A stretch of DNA of 43,792 nt from Ferruginibacter sp. (GCA_025352525.1 JANXTG010000053.1:1-43792), one strand, 5' to 3'. Shown: positions 28,996 to 39,031, counted from the first letter of the stretch. Notes: generated by a model from the letters alone, not told the origin. Numbers and translations: made by a program.

Positions 28996-30105
28996 TTATA
29001 TGTTTTTCGAAACAAAATACTGCACAGGGTTGGTATTGACACCTGTTTTTTGGATGGCGAAGTTAGGGAATTTATTGCTCAAAAGATCAAGGAGCAGCTC
29101 TATGGTAAACTGTTCACTTTCATAATGTCCTATATCAATTAAAAGCATTTGCGCATCTGCATCAAAAAATTCGTGGTATTTAACATCCGAAGTTATAAAA
29201 ACATCAGCACCGGCAACTTTTGCGTTGTTTATTAAAAAACTTCCTGCACCTCCACAAATGGCAATTTTTTTGCATGGTAAGTTTTTAAGTAATGTATGTT
29301 TTATGATTTTCAGTTTAAAAACAGTTGCTAATTGTTCAAGAAAATCTGCTTCGTTTATAGGCTGTGTAAGTTGACCAATTATTCCACTTCCAACTTCCTG
29401 ATAGTAATTATCTAAACTATAAATATCATATGCCACTTCTTCGTAAGGATGGTTATCCTTCATAACTTTTATAATATTGTTTTGCAGCCAGCCAGGAAAA
29501 ATTACTTCAATTCTTACTTCTTCATCAATATTTTTAAGGCCTATACTTCCAATAAAAGGATCAGTATTTTCGCCTGGTTTAAAAGTACCAATGCCTGTGG
29601 TTGTAAAACTGCATTCGCTGTAATTACCAATATTGCCTGCACCCGCCGCAAACAATGCTTCACTTAATTTTTCTTCATTTTCTTTTGGAGCAAATACGAT
29701 TAATTTTTTAAGAATATCTTTTTTAGGAGATAAAATATGGACATTTTGAAGGCCAAGCATTTCTGCAATTTTACCATTTACACCTGCAAGTACATTATCC
29801 AAATTAGTATGAACTGCGTAAATAGCAATATCATTTTTAATAGCTTTAATGATTGTTCGTTCTACGTAATTCGATCCGTTTAATTTTTTTAACCCCTTAA
29901 ATACAATAGGATGGTGTGCAATAATAAGGTTACAGTTTTTTTCGATTGCTTCCTGCACTATTGCTTCTGTGCAATCGAGACTGATAAGTGTTCCGGAACA
30001 AAAATCTTTAGCATTGCCGGTAATTAAACCTGCATTGTCATAATCTTCCTGTAATGAACAAGGTGCTATTGTTTCAAGAAAATTGGTAATATCTTTAATA
30101 AGCAT
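28996..30105 (-). CDS. Nif3-like dinuclear metal center hexameric protein
   Basis: 369 aa; LQEDYDNAGLITGN, NLIIAHHPIVFKGLKKLN, YAVHTNLDNVLAGVN, CGGAGSFLINNAKVAGADVFITSDVKYHEFFDA. Confidence 0.95.
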   Translation of the reverse strand: MLIKDITNFLETIAPCSLQEDYDNAGLITGNAKDFCSGTLISLDCTEAIVQEAIEKNCNLIIAHHPIVFKGLKKLNGSNYVERTIIKAIKNDIAIYAVHTNLDNVLAGVNGKIAEMLGLQNVHILSPKKDILKKLIVFAPKENEEKLSEALFAAGAGNIGNYSECSFTTTGIGTFKPGENTDPFIGSIGLKNIDEEVRIEVIFPGWLQNNIIKVMKDNHPYEEVAYDIYSLDNYYQEVGSGIIGQLTQPINEADFLEQLATVFKLKIIKHTLLKNLPCKKIAICGGAGSFLINNAKVAGADVFITSDVKYHEFFDADAQMLLIDIGHYESEQFTIELLLDLLSNKFPNFAIQKTGVNTNPVQYFVSKNI

Positions 30106-30191
30106 TTAAATGTTTTTTTCAATATTAAAAGTATGTTGAATTTTTAAATTGGACTAAGCAAAATAATCCGTTTCTATTAGTAATAAATGAT

Positions 30192-31694
30192 TTGAATAAA
30201 AACCTCATGAAATATCTTTCGAATTATACTCAGTATAAAAATGTACTTCAAAAAATTGCTGATATAAAATATGCCTCTGCCGTTTTGCAATGGGATCAGG
30301 AAACTTACCTACCAAAAAATGGTAACGATGCCAGAGGAAGACAAATTGCCACTTTAAATGAATTGGCTCATAAGCTGTTTATAGATAGTAAATTGGAAGA
30401 TTTAATGAAAGAATTACTTCTTTCAAATCAATTAAGTGACCATCAAAAACGAAACGTAACACTAAGCTTGGAAGATTACAATAAAAGTAAAAAACTTCCA
30501 TCAACATTTGTCCGTAGAATGAGTGAGACGGTTAATAAAAGCTTTCATGCCTGGTTAAATGCACGCCGAGAAAATAAATTCAGCATTTTTAAAAATCCTT
30601 TGCAGGAAATTATTGAATTAAAAAAACAAGAGGCTGATTTGTTGGGCTATGAAAATCACCCTTACAATGCATTGATGAATGATTACGACAAAGGTTTAAC
30701 AACAACAATTGTTGATAAATTATTTTCAGATTTACAGCCACAGCTTTCCCATATATTGGAAAAAATTACAGATCAACCCTCAACTGATGATAGCATGCTA
30801 CATCAGCATTTTGATAAAACTGCACAGGGGGATTCAGGTATTGAGATTTTAAAAAGAATGCACTTCAATTTTGATGCAGGGCGACAGGATATTAGTGAGC
30901 ATCCATTCACAACAAATTTTAGCTGCAAAGATGTAAGAGTAACTACAAGGATAAATGAAAATGACTTTAGTAATATGTTATGGAGCTGCATACACGAAGG
31001 CGGACATGCCTTGTATGAACAAGGCCTGCCGGATGACCAATATGGATTGCCTTTAGGTGAATATTGCAGCCTGAGTATTCACGAAAGCCAGAGCCGTTTA
31101 TGGGAAAATTGTATTGGACGTAGCTTGCCTTTCTGGAAACATAACTATGGGTTGTTGCAGCAAAAATTTCCTAAGCAGTTTCAAAAGAAAACGGTAGAGG
31201 AATTTTATGCAGCTATTAATAAAGTACAGCCATCACTAATTCGAACAGAGGCCGATGAAGTTACTTATCATTTTCACATAATGATTCGTTATGAAATTGA
31301 AAAATTATTGATAGAAGGAACGCTCAAAACAAAAGATATACCGTCATATTGGAATGAACAATATAAAAATTATTTGGGGGTTATTGTTCCCAATGATGTG
31401 CAGGGTTGTTTGCAAGATGTACATTGGAGCCACGGAAGTTTTGGGTACTTTGCAACCTATAGTTTTGGTAGCTTATATGCGGCACAATTTTATTCGAGCA
31501 TAAAAAATATCCATCCAAATATTGAAAACGAAATTTGCCAAGGACTTACAGAAAAAGTTTGGGATTGGCTAAAAAATAATGTCTACGAACATGGCAGATA
31601 TTTTAATTCGGAAGAATTGTGTAAAGCGGCAACAGGCAAAGTTTTGGACAGTAAATATTTTATAGATTATTTGAAAAATAAATATTTACAATAA
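30192..31694 (+). CDS. M32 family metallocarboxypeptidase
   Basis: 500 aa; ASAVLQWDQETYLP, HEXXH motif CIHEGGHALYEQGLP, SIHESQSRLWENCIGRS, RTEADEVTYHFHIMIRYEIEKLL. Start could be TTG 30192 or ATG 30207. Confidence 0.94.
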   Translation: MNKNLMKYLSNYTQYKNVLQKIADIKYASAVLQWDQETYLPKNGNDARGRQIATLNELAHKLFIDSKLEDLMKELLLSNQLSDHQKRNVTLSLEDYNKSKKLPSTFVRRMSETVNKSFHAWLNARRENKFSIFKNPLQEIIELKKQEADLLGYENHPYNALMNDYDKGLTTTIVDKLFSDLQPQLSHILEKITDQPSTDDSMLHQHFDKTAQGDSGIEILKRMHFNFDAGRQDISEHPFTTNFSCKDVRVTTRINENDFSNMLWSCIHEGGHALYEQGLPDDQYGLPLGEYCSLSIHESQSRLWENCIGRSLPFWKHNYGLLQQKFPKQFQKKTVEEFYAAINKVQPSLIRTEADEVTYHFHIMIRYEIEKLLIEGTLKTKDIPSYWNEQYKNYLGVIVPNDVQGCLQDVHWSHGSFGYFATYSFGSLYAAQFYSSIKNIHPNIENEICQGLTEKVWDWLKNNVYEHGRYFNSEELCKAATGKVLDSKYFIDYLKNKYLQ

Positions 31695-31893
31695 TTCTAC
31701 AAAGCTTTTTTATATTAAAAATCTTTCTTTAAAACTGTCTATACTTCTTTTAAAATATATTTTAAAAATTCATATCAAACGAAGTCTGAGAAAAAGATTC
31801 CCCAACTCGTAGAATTTAATAAAATTAACACTTTTTTATTCTGTAAATTTTTGTGTCTGAACAATTTTTAGAAATAAATTATGTTATATTACA

Positions 31894-31915
31894 AGGAAGC
31901 CAAAATTGGTTTCCT
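31894..31915 (+). other. Hairpin in the upstream region of the 15-PKD gene
   Basis: AGGAAGCC (31894-31901) AAAATT GGTTTCCT (31908-31915), one G:T pair; about 28 nt before the start codon. Confidence 0.35.
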
Positions 31916-31943
31916 ATATCCCAAATAGTAAAACAATTTTCTC

Positions 31944-34900
31944 ATGAGCCCACAAATGCTCATTAAACAGATAAGTTTCGTATCATTATTTGTATTAATT
32001 ACTTTTTTATCAAAATCACAACTTGTAACAAAGTTTAATGGTACCCCACTTTCGGGGTGCGCACCTTTCACAGTAAATTTTTCGGATCAATCAACCGGTA
32101 ATCCAAATTATTGGAAATGGGATTTGGGAAACAGCACAGTATCTTTTCTACGTAACCCCTCTACAATTTATTTAAACCCTGGAATTTATAGCGTAAAACT
32201 GGTAATTCGCAATGCTGCGGGTTTGGAAGATTCCTTAACTAAAACCCAGTATATCAATGTTTATGCAAAACCGTTAACTAATTTTTCTGCATACCCTTTA
32301 ACAGGCTGCTTTCCATTACCAGTAAATTTTACAGATATGAGTACCCCGGGCAGTGGTACGATCACAAAATGGTTATGGGATTTTGGTGATGGAAATACAT
32401 CCACACAAAAAAATCCATCTCATACATATACTGCATCAGGAAATTATACAATTCTTTTAGTGGTAATAAATTCAAATGGCTGTTCAAAATCTTTTACTAA
32501 ATCAAATTATATTTCAATAAACAATGGAGTTAATGCTCTTTTTACAAATTCAGCTCCTTCAAGTTGTTCTGCCCCACAAACAATAAATTTTCAAAACCAG
32601 TCTACAGGCACAGGAATGATTTTTTATCAATGGCTGTTTGGAGATGGTAACACTTCAAATCTTACAAACCCACAACACACTTATAATTCAGCGGGAAATT
32701 ACACGGTTTCACTTATTGTTACAAATACGACCGGATGTACTGACACTGCCACGCATTTAAATTCAATCATCATTGGTTCAGTAAATGCTGACTTTTCAGT
32801 ACCAACAAATATTTGCGTAGGAAATTCTTTTACAATAACCAATACCTCATTGCCAAAACCTTTAGGTGCAACTTGGGATTTCGGAGATGGAACAACATCT
32901 ACTGCTATAAATCCTGTAAAAACATACACTGCAGCAGGCATGTATAACGTTACACTTGTGAGCGATTTTGGTGGCTGCCAAGCAACTAAAAATAAATCAA
33001 TAATAGTAATTGATAAGCCACTAGCCGGATTTTCTGCTTCACCTTTAACTTCCTGCAGTACCCCGCTAAATGTAAATTTTCTAAATTCATCTACTGGTAG
33101 TGTTGCAAGTGAATGGTTGTTCGGAGACGGTTCAACTTCAACTTCTGCAACCCCCAATCATAATTATATATCTCCGGGCAATTACACAGTAACGCTTATA
33201 TCTACCAATTCTAATGGCTGTTCAGATACTTTAATTAAAACAGATTATATAAAAATTCAACTTCCGGTTGCGACCATAAATAATTTACCTCAACAAGGTT
33301 GTGCACCACTTGCTGTTACATTTGGTTCTACAGTTACAAGTTCTGACCCCGTATCAAGTTATTTGTGGAATTTTGGGAATGGGATTACATCTACTCAAGC
33401 AAACCCTACTTATACATTTACACCCGGCAATTATGATATTCAATTAATTATTACTACAACAAATGGTTGTAAGGATACAGTAATAGTCTTACAAGGAGTA
33501 AAAGCAGCCGTTAAGCCTGTTCCTAATTTCTCCGCCACGCCCCGAGATATCTGTGCAAAATTACCTGTTCAATTTTCAGATTTAAGTACAGGGCCAATTA
33601 CAACATGGGACTGGAATTTTGGAGATGGCTCACATACTAATCTGCAAAATCCAATGCATAGTTATGCAGACACCGGTTTGTTTACAATAACGTTAATAGT
33701 TGGAAATAATGGTTGCTTTGATACACTCAAAATTCCAAATTATATTCATGTAAAACCACCAATTGCTGTTTTTACTGTAGTTGGAACTTGTGCCAATAAA
33801 TTTCTAAAAATCTTTACGGATCAGTCAATAGGAGCAGATAGTTGGAATTGGGATTTTGGTGACGGTACTACCTCAACATTACAAAACCAGTCGCATACAT
33901 ATGCTTCTGTAGGAACTTACACCGTTTCGCTAACAGTGACAAATCTATCAACGGGTTGTGATTATACCAAATCAATACAAATTAGGGTGGCTGATGAGCA
34001 GGCATTGTTTACAGCCTCAGCTCTGGAAATATGTAGGAACAGCTCAACAACATTTAACGCAACATCCATACAGGGAACTCCGGCAATAGTAAGTTATGAA
34101 TGGAATTTTGGAGATGGAAGCACGGCTACAAATAACAATGTAATTCACACTTATTTGCAAACAGGTTTATATACTGTTACTTTAAAAATTACAGATGTAA
34201 ATGGTTGTATGGATTCTATCGCTAAAAATAATTATATAAAAGTTGTTGGTCCGACAGCCGCTTTTGCACCCGCTACACCAGGCAGTTGTTTAAATGCCGC
34301 TGTAACTTTTAACGATTTATCTACCACATATGGTTCACATCCATTATCTACTTGGTATTGGAATTATGGTGATGGTATTTATGATACGCTTTCTAAAGCA
34401 CCCTTTCAACATATGTATTCCAATTCAGGCGTATATTCTGTATCTCTTAAAATTAAAGATAGTTTTGGATGTACTGATAGTACAAAGTTGAATAATGCTT
34501 TAATTATCTCAACACCTGTTGCAAATTATATTAGTATTGATACATTATCCTGCCCAGGAAAACCTGTGATATTTCAAAGTCAATCGACAGGTAATTCCCT
34601 CACATATGCATGGTCATTTGGTGATGGAGGAACTAGCACTCAAATGAATCCTGTACATGTATTTAGTGCTGATGGAAATTATTCAATAAATCTTACTGTA
34701 ACCGATGTTTATGGTTGTACTGATACCAAATCAATCTCACAATATATAATCGTAAATACACCTGTTGCCAATTTTACGGTATCGGATTCTTTTACTACCT
34801 GCCCTCCATTAATTATGCATTTCACTAATTCTTCTCAGCATGTACAATCATATATCTGGGACTTTGGCGATGGCGGTGGAACATCAAGTGTTTTAAGCCC

Positions 34901-36749
34901 TCCTCACTTTTATAGTTTTGCAGGAAATTTTACAGCAAAACTAACCGTCACAACTTTTGGAGGTTGTACAGATATTAAAACAAAACAAATGATTGTAAAA
35001 GGGCCACAGGGTTCTTTTACATACAGTCCAACTATAGGCTGTACACCATTAAATTCTTTATTTACCGCAACCACACAATCGAGACTTTCTTTTGTTTGGG
35101 ATTTTAACGATGGTAACACAGCGACTACATCGGATTCTATAGTATCTCATTCATACACATTGCCGGGAATGTATGTCCCTAAAATGATTTTAACTGATTC
35201 AGGAGGTTGTAATGTTCCAATTAACGGATTAGATACCATTAAGGTCAGCGGTGTTATTACTTCATTTTCTGCTGATACTTTAGTAAGGTGTAATAGTGGA
35301 AATGTTGTATTTACCAATACTTCTGCTAGTAATGATGTTATTACAGGTTACCATTGGAATTTTGGCGACGGTGCTACTTCTACAGCTTTGAATCCTACTC
35401 ACTTTTATTCAACCACAGGATTATATTATCCAACATTAATTACTACAACACAAATGGGATGTGTTGATACAATAACTGCTCCCGTTCCTGTCAGAATAGT
35501 CAGAACCCCTCTAATTTCTGCCGCACAATCTCCAAATGGTTGTGTGCCACTAACCATGAATTTTACAGGAAATTTGCTCAATGCAGATACTTCTGCTTTA
35601 AAATGGGAATGGTTTTTTAGTAATGGTAATGTTGCAAAAGGGAAGCAATTATCTCCTATAATATACAATGTAGGAGGATCATACAATTATTCCTTAACAG
35701 TTGCAAACAGCAGTGGGTGTAAGGATACAATTTACAATTCCTTTGAAGTATTTTCTAAACCAATAATTGATGCAGGGGCAGACATAAGTATCTGCCAGGG
35801 GGTTGGTCAATTATTGAGTGCAACAGGTGCTGCTTCTTTAACTTGGTCACCAGCTGCAGGTTTAAGTTGTATTAATTGTTCATCTCCTGTTGCCACACCT
35901 GATTCACTAAAAGATTATACAGTTACCGGAACTTCACCGCAGGGTTGTATTAATACAGATGTGGTAAGGGTTTCAGTAAAATTTCCATTTCAAATGCAGG
36001 GAGGATCAAAAGATACATTGTGTTTAGGTCAATCTGAAATACTTACTGTTTCGGGTGCTGCTAGCTACGTCTGGACGCCTACAACAGGGTTAAGCTCTGC
36101 CACGGGTCCAACTGCAAAAGCTACACCTTTGGTTACTACAAATTATATGGTGATAGGTAAAGATGACAAGAATTGTTTTAGTGATACTGCTTATTTCCCC
36201 GTAAAAGTTTACCCTATACCAACAGTAACAGCGGGAGCAAATAAAACAATTAATGTAGGTCAGACAATAACATTGACACCAACTTTTTCTGCTGATGTTA
36301 CTAATGTAAAATGGTCACCAACCTCATGGCTCGTAAGCAGTGCAATGCCTTCTATTACTGTAAAACCAAATCTTGAAACACAGTATACCGTAAAAGTTTC
36401 TAATTTGGGCGGTTGCTTAGCATCTGCTTCAGTAAATATTTATGTATTGTGTAACGGAGCCAATGTTTTTATACCAAATACCTTTTCTCCAAATGGAGAT
36501 GGAAATAATGATGTTTTTTATCCAAGAGGTACGGGGTTGTTTACAATAAAACAGGCAAGAATTTTTAACCGGTGGGGAGAAGAGGTTTTTGCCCGATATA
36601 GTTTTAAAGCAAACGACGCCAGCTTGGGTTGGGATGGTACTAACAAAGGTCAAAAACTGGGGGTTGATGTGTACGTTTATATGATAGAAATACAATGTGA
36701 TAACAACAGTACTTTGGTTTATAAAGGAAATATAGCTCTTGTAAAATAA
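31944..36749 (+). CDS. Large multi-PKD secreted protein with gliding motility-associated (T9SS type B) C-terminal domain, SprB-like adhesin candidate
   Basis: 1601 aa; signal peptide; about 15 PKD-like units (W-[DNL]-FGDG...NP-H-Y...G-Y-V-L); C-terminus NVFIPNTFSPNGDGNNDVFYPRGTGLFTIKQARIFNRWGEEVFARYSF...GWDGTNKGQKLGVDVYVYMIEI. Confidence 0.93.
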   Translation: MSPQMLIKQISFVSLFVLITFLSKSQLVTKFNGTPLSGCAPFTVNFSDQSTGNPNYWKWDLGNSTVSFLRNPSTIYLNPGIYSVKLVIRNAAGLEDSLTKTQYINVYAKPLTNFSAYPLTGCFPLPVNFTDMSTPGSGTITKWLWDFGDGNTSTQKNPSHTYTASGNYTILLVVINSNGCSKSFTKSNYISINNGVNALFTNSAPSSCSAPQTINFQNQSTGTGMIFYQWLFGDGNTSNLTNPQHTYNSAGNYTVSLIVTNTTGCTDTATHLNSIIIGSVNADFSVPTNICVGNSFTITNTSLPKPLGATWDFGDGTTSTAINPVKTYTAAGMYNVTLVSDFGGCQATKNKSIIVIDKPLAGFSASPLTSCSTPLNVNFLNSSTGSVASEWLFGDGSTSTSATPNHNYISPGNYTVTLISTNSNGCSDTLIKTDYIKIQLPVATINNLPQQGCAPLAVTFGSTVTSSDPVSSYLWNFGNGITSTQANPTYTFTPGNYDIQLIITTTNGCKDTVIVLQGVKAAVKPVPNFSATPRDICAKLPVQFSDLSTGPITTWDWNFGDGSHTNLQNPMHSYADTGLFTITLIVGNNGCFDTLKIPNYIHVKPPIAVFTVVGTCANKFLKIFTDQSIGADSWNWDFGDGTTSTLQNQSHTYASVGTYTVSLTVTNLSTGCDYTKSIQIRVADEQALFTASALEICRNSSTTFNATSIQGTPAIVSYEWNFGDGSTATNNNVIHTYLQTGLYTVTLKITDVNGCMDSIAKNNYIKVVGPTAAFAPATPGSCLNAAVTFNDLSTTYGSHPLSTWYWNYGDGIYDTLSKAPFQHMYSNSGVYSVSLKIKDSFGCTDSTKLNNALIISTPVANYISIDTLSCPGKPVIFQSQSTGNSLTYAWSFGDGGTSTQMNPVHVFSADGNYSINLTVTDVYGCTDTKSISQYIIVNTPVANFTVSDSFTTCPPLIMHFTNSSQHVQSYIWDFGDGGGTSSVLSPPHFYSFAGNFTAKLTVTTFGGCTDIKTKQMIVKGPQGSFTYSPTIGCTPLNSLFTATTQSRLSFVWDFNDGNTATTSDSIVSHSYTLPGMYVPKMILTDSGGCNVPINGLDTIKVSGVITSFSADTLVRCNSGNVVFTNTSASNDVITGYHWNFGDGATSTALNPTHFYSTTGLYYPTLITTTQMGCVDTITAPVPVRIVRTPLISAAQSPNGCVPLTMNFTGNLLNADTSALKWEWFFSNGNVAKGKQLSPIIYNVGGSYNYSLTVANSSGCKDTIYNSFEVFSKPIIDAGADISICQGVGQLLSATGAASLTWSPAAGLSCINCSSPVATPDSLKDYTVTGTSPQGCINTDVVRVSVKFPFQMQGGSKDTLCLGQSEILTVSGAASYVWTPTTGLSSATGPTAKATPLVTTNYMVIGKDDKNCFSDTAYFPVKVYPIPTVTAGANKTINVGQTITLTPTFSADVTNVKWSPTSWLVSSAMPSITVKPNLETQYTVKVSNLGGCLASASVNIYVLCNGANVFIPNTFSPNGDGNNDVFYPRGTGLFTIKQARIFNRWGEEVFARYSFKANDASLGWDGTNKGQKLGVDVYVYMIEIQCDNNSTLVYKGNIALVK

Positions 36750-36852
36750 TATGGTTTTGTGGACAAGTAAAAGAGTTTTATTATAACATAAAAAAACAGA
36801 TTACGTTAAATAGTTGCAACAATACAATCCAAATAATTATATACTAATTATT

Positions 36853-37890
36853 ATGAAAAAATTTATACTGATTTCCCTTCTGAACTCTTTGTTACTTGCA
36901 GGTAATATAGGTTTTGTAGAAGCTCAGGATATACATTTTTCTCAGATTTTTGAAACTCCATTGCTTCGAAATCCTGCATTGGCAGGGCTTTTTTCGGGTG
37001 ATATAAGGGTACAAACCGTTTACAGATCCCAATGGAATAGCGTTACCAATGCTTACAGTACATCATCTGCCAATGTAGAATATAAATTACCCGTAATTAA
37101 AAGTACAGATTATGTAACTATTGGCGGGCAGGTCCTTTACGATAAAGCAGGCACTGTAGACCTTACATCAACCCATATTTTGCCTGCTATCAACTACCAT
37201 AAATCGTTAAGTGCTGCAAGAAGTATGTATTTATCTATGGCCGTTATGGGCGGTTATGTGCAGAGAAGTATTGACAGAAGTAAGATAACGACCAACAGCC
37301 AGTTTAATGGTAATGCTTACGATCCCAACATGGCAACCGGAGAAACATTTTCAAAATCTTCTTATTCTTATTTTGATGGAACCGCAGGCCTAAGTTTTAA
37401 TACTCAGCTTGGCGAAAACACCGATAATAATATGTTCGTTGGTATAGCTTATCATCATTTTAATAAATCAAAAAAAGTCTCTTTTTATAGCGATTACAAA
37501 ATGGAGCTAATGCCGAAATGGGTTGCTTCCGGTGGCTTAAGAATGAGTACAACAGACTATTCTTTTATAACAATTGAAGCAGACTATACAACACAAGGGC
37601 TAAACAGAGAAATTATGGGGGGTGTTATGTATTCTCAAAAATTGGATGATCCTGATAACCCGAAATATATTATACATGGCGGCGCTTACATGAGGTTAAA
37701 CGATGCAATTATTCCTGTTTTAAAAGTAGAATCAAAACCAATTGCAGTTGCTGTTAGTTACGATGTAAATATATCGGGCTTAAAAAAAGTAAGTACTGGC
37801 AGAGGTGGTTTTGAGATCTCATTGATATTCCAGAAATTTTTAGAAAAATACAACAGTAGCAGTGATGCTACAAGATGCCCAAAATTTTAA
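36853..37890 (+). CDS. PorP/SprF family type IX secretion system membrane protein
   Basis: ORF 36814..37890; ATG at 36853 gives a clean signal peptide (MKKFILISLLNSLLLAGNIGFVEAQDIHFSQIFETPLLRNPALAGLF), YRSQWNSV, C-terminal CPKF. Confidence 0.93.
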   Translation: MKKFILISLLNSLLLAGNIGFVEAQDIHFSQIFETPLLRNPALAGLFSGDIRVQTVYRSQWNSVTNAYSTSSANVEYKLPVIKSTDYVTIGGQVLYDKAGTVDLTSTHILPAINYHKSLSAARSMYLSMAVMGGYVQRSIDRSKITTNSQFNGNAYDPNMATGETFSKSSYSYFDGTAGLSFNTQLGENTDNNMFVGIAYHHFNKSKKVSFYSDYKMELMPKWVASGGLRMSTTDYSFITIEADYTTQGLNREIMGGVMYSQKLDDPDNPKYIIHGGAYMRLNDAIIPVLKVESKPIAVAVSYDVNISGLKKVSTGRGGFEISLIFQKFLEKYNSSSDATRCPKF

Positions 37891-37922
37891 TTAAGAGTTT
37901 TGTTTTATTGATTGTTTAGATT

Positions 37923-37954
37923 GAGAGCCTACTGGAAAGCAGGCTCTCTTATTT
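37923..37954 (+). terminator. Terminator-like hairpin after the second PorP/SprF gene
   Basis: GAGAGCCT (37923-37930) / AGGCTCTC (37941-37948), perfect 8-bp stem followed by TTATTT. Confidence 0.65.
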
Positions 37955-37980
37955 AGAGTGTTTCAACATCTATTTTTATT

Positions 37981-37988
37981 TATCTTTG
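37981..37988 (+). promoter_or_regulatory. Putative -7 element TATCTTTG upstream of the peroxiredoxin gene
   Basis: Exact TAnnTTTG match; overlaps the TTG used as ORF start at 37986, favouring ATG 38004. No good -33 at 19 nt. Confidence 0.4.
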
Positions 37989-38003
37989 AAAATAAAATCC
38001 GAT

Positions 38004-38480
38004 ATGTCTATAACTATAGGAGCTAAAGCACCTGATTTCTTACTTTACGATTCAGATAAAAACAAAGTAACTCTTAGTGATTTTAAAGGCAAGAAAAATG
38101 TTCTGCTGCTTTTTTTCCCAATGGCATTTACCGGCACCTGTACAGATGAACTTTGTGCCGTAAGAGATGATATTGCTACATACAGCAATGCCAATGCGCA
38201 TGTCTTAGGCATTTCGGTAGATTCTGTTTTTACGTTAGCAAAATACAAAGAAGAGCAGAGCTATAATTTTCCACTGCTAAGCGATTTTAATAAAGAAGTA
38301 TCTACTGCTTACGAAACAATTTATGAATCCTTTACACCCATGAATATGAAAGGAGTAGGTAAAAGATCTGCATTTATAATAGATAAAGAAGGTTTCGTAC
38401 AATACAAAGAAGTGCTTGAAAATGCAGGTGATCTGCCTAATTTCATTTTTATCAACAACAAACTGGAAAGTTTAGGTTAA
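38004..38480 (+). CDS. Peroxiredoxin/redoxin (AhpC/TSA family)
   Basis: ORF 37986..38480, start assigned to ATG 38004; IGAKAPDFLLYDSDKNKVTLSDFKGKKNVLLLFFPMAFTGTCTDELCAVRDD with PxxxTxxC and a second Cys 5 residues on. Confidence 0.93.
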   Translation: MSITIGAKAPDFLLYDSDKNKVTLSDFKGKKNVLLLFFPMAFTGTCTDELCAVRDDIATYSNANAHVLGISVDSVFTLAKYKEEQSYNFPLLSDFNKEVSTAYETIYESFTPMNMKGVGKRSAFIIDKEGFVQYKEVLENAGDLPNFIFINNKLESLG

Positions 38481-38578
38481 TCTCAAAATAGATTGTTTGA
38501 AATTTAAATAATAAATAACAATGTTAAACGTTTTAATTTTTTAATACTCTTTTAAATCATTTTACTATTTTTACGTAG

Positions 38579-38929
38579 TTGAAACAAATACTTTTCATAC
38601 TAATATTAATTATTGGAATAAAATTTACATCTTTTGCACAAAACAGAACCTTCAGTGATGAAGTTGGCGTTCAAACAAAATTTATAAAATCCTACCCCAA
38701 TCCTGCCTCTTCGGTGGTCAATTTTGAGTTTCAAAAAGGGTACAACAAATCATATTCTATACAGGTATTAAATTCCATTGGAAAAAAAATATTTGAAGCC
38801 AAGAATATTTCTTCATTGCTTTCTATAAATTTAAAAGAAGAAAAATTTTATAGGGGTATATACATTTACCAATTGATAGATAGAAACGGTATTGTTATTG
38901 AATCTGGAAAAATACTTGTCGTTAATTAA
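38579..38929 (+). CDS. Small secreted protein consisting mostly of a T9SS type A sorting domain
   Basis: 116 aa from TTG; signal peptide to FAQ, about 15-residue spacer, then FIKSYPNPASSVVNFEFQKGYNKSYSIQVLNSIGKKIFEAKNIS...FYRGIYIYQLIDRNGIVIESGKILVVN. Confidence 0.82.
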   Translation: MKQILFILILIIGIKFTSFAQNRTFSDEVGVQTKFIKSYPNPASSVVNFEFQKGYNKSYSIQVLNSIGKKIFEAKNISSLLSINLKEEKFYRGIYIYQLIDRNGIVIESGKILVVN

Positions 38930-38976
38930 TTCCCCAATTTTTTATTTATTGATGTCAATTTGACTGAAAACTTGCA

Positions 38977-39006
38977 TTGGCAAAATGTTTGACTGTTGTA
39001 CATTTG
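38977..39006 (+). promoter_or_regulatory. Candidate Bacteroidota promoter for grpE-dnaJ
   Basis: TTG (38977-38979), 19-nt spacer, TACATTTG (38999-39006) exact TAnnTTTG; 25 nt before the grpE start. Confidence 0.5.
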
Positions 39007-39031
39007 AATACATTTAAACATAAAATTACTT

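Noticed and set aside
32699-33157. 152-aa minus-strand ORF within the multi-PKD gene
   Set aside because: Shadow ORF of Thr/Asn/Gly-rich PKD coding sequence.
31944-36749. Possible tandem DNA repeat array
   Set aside because: Periodicity is at protein level (PKD units); no long exact DNA repeats were seen, so it is old domain duplication rather than a DNA repeat or CRISPR.
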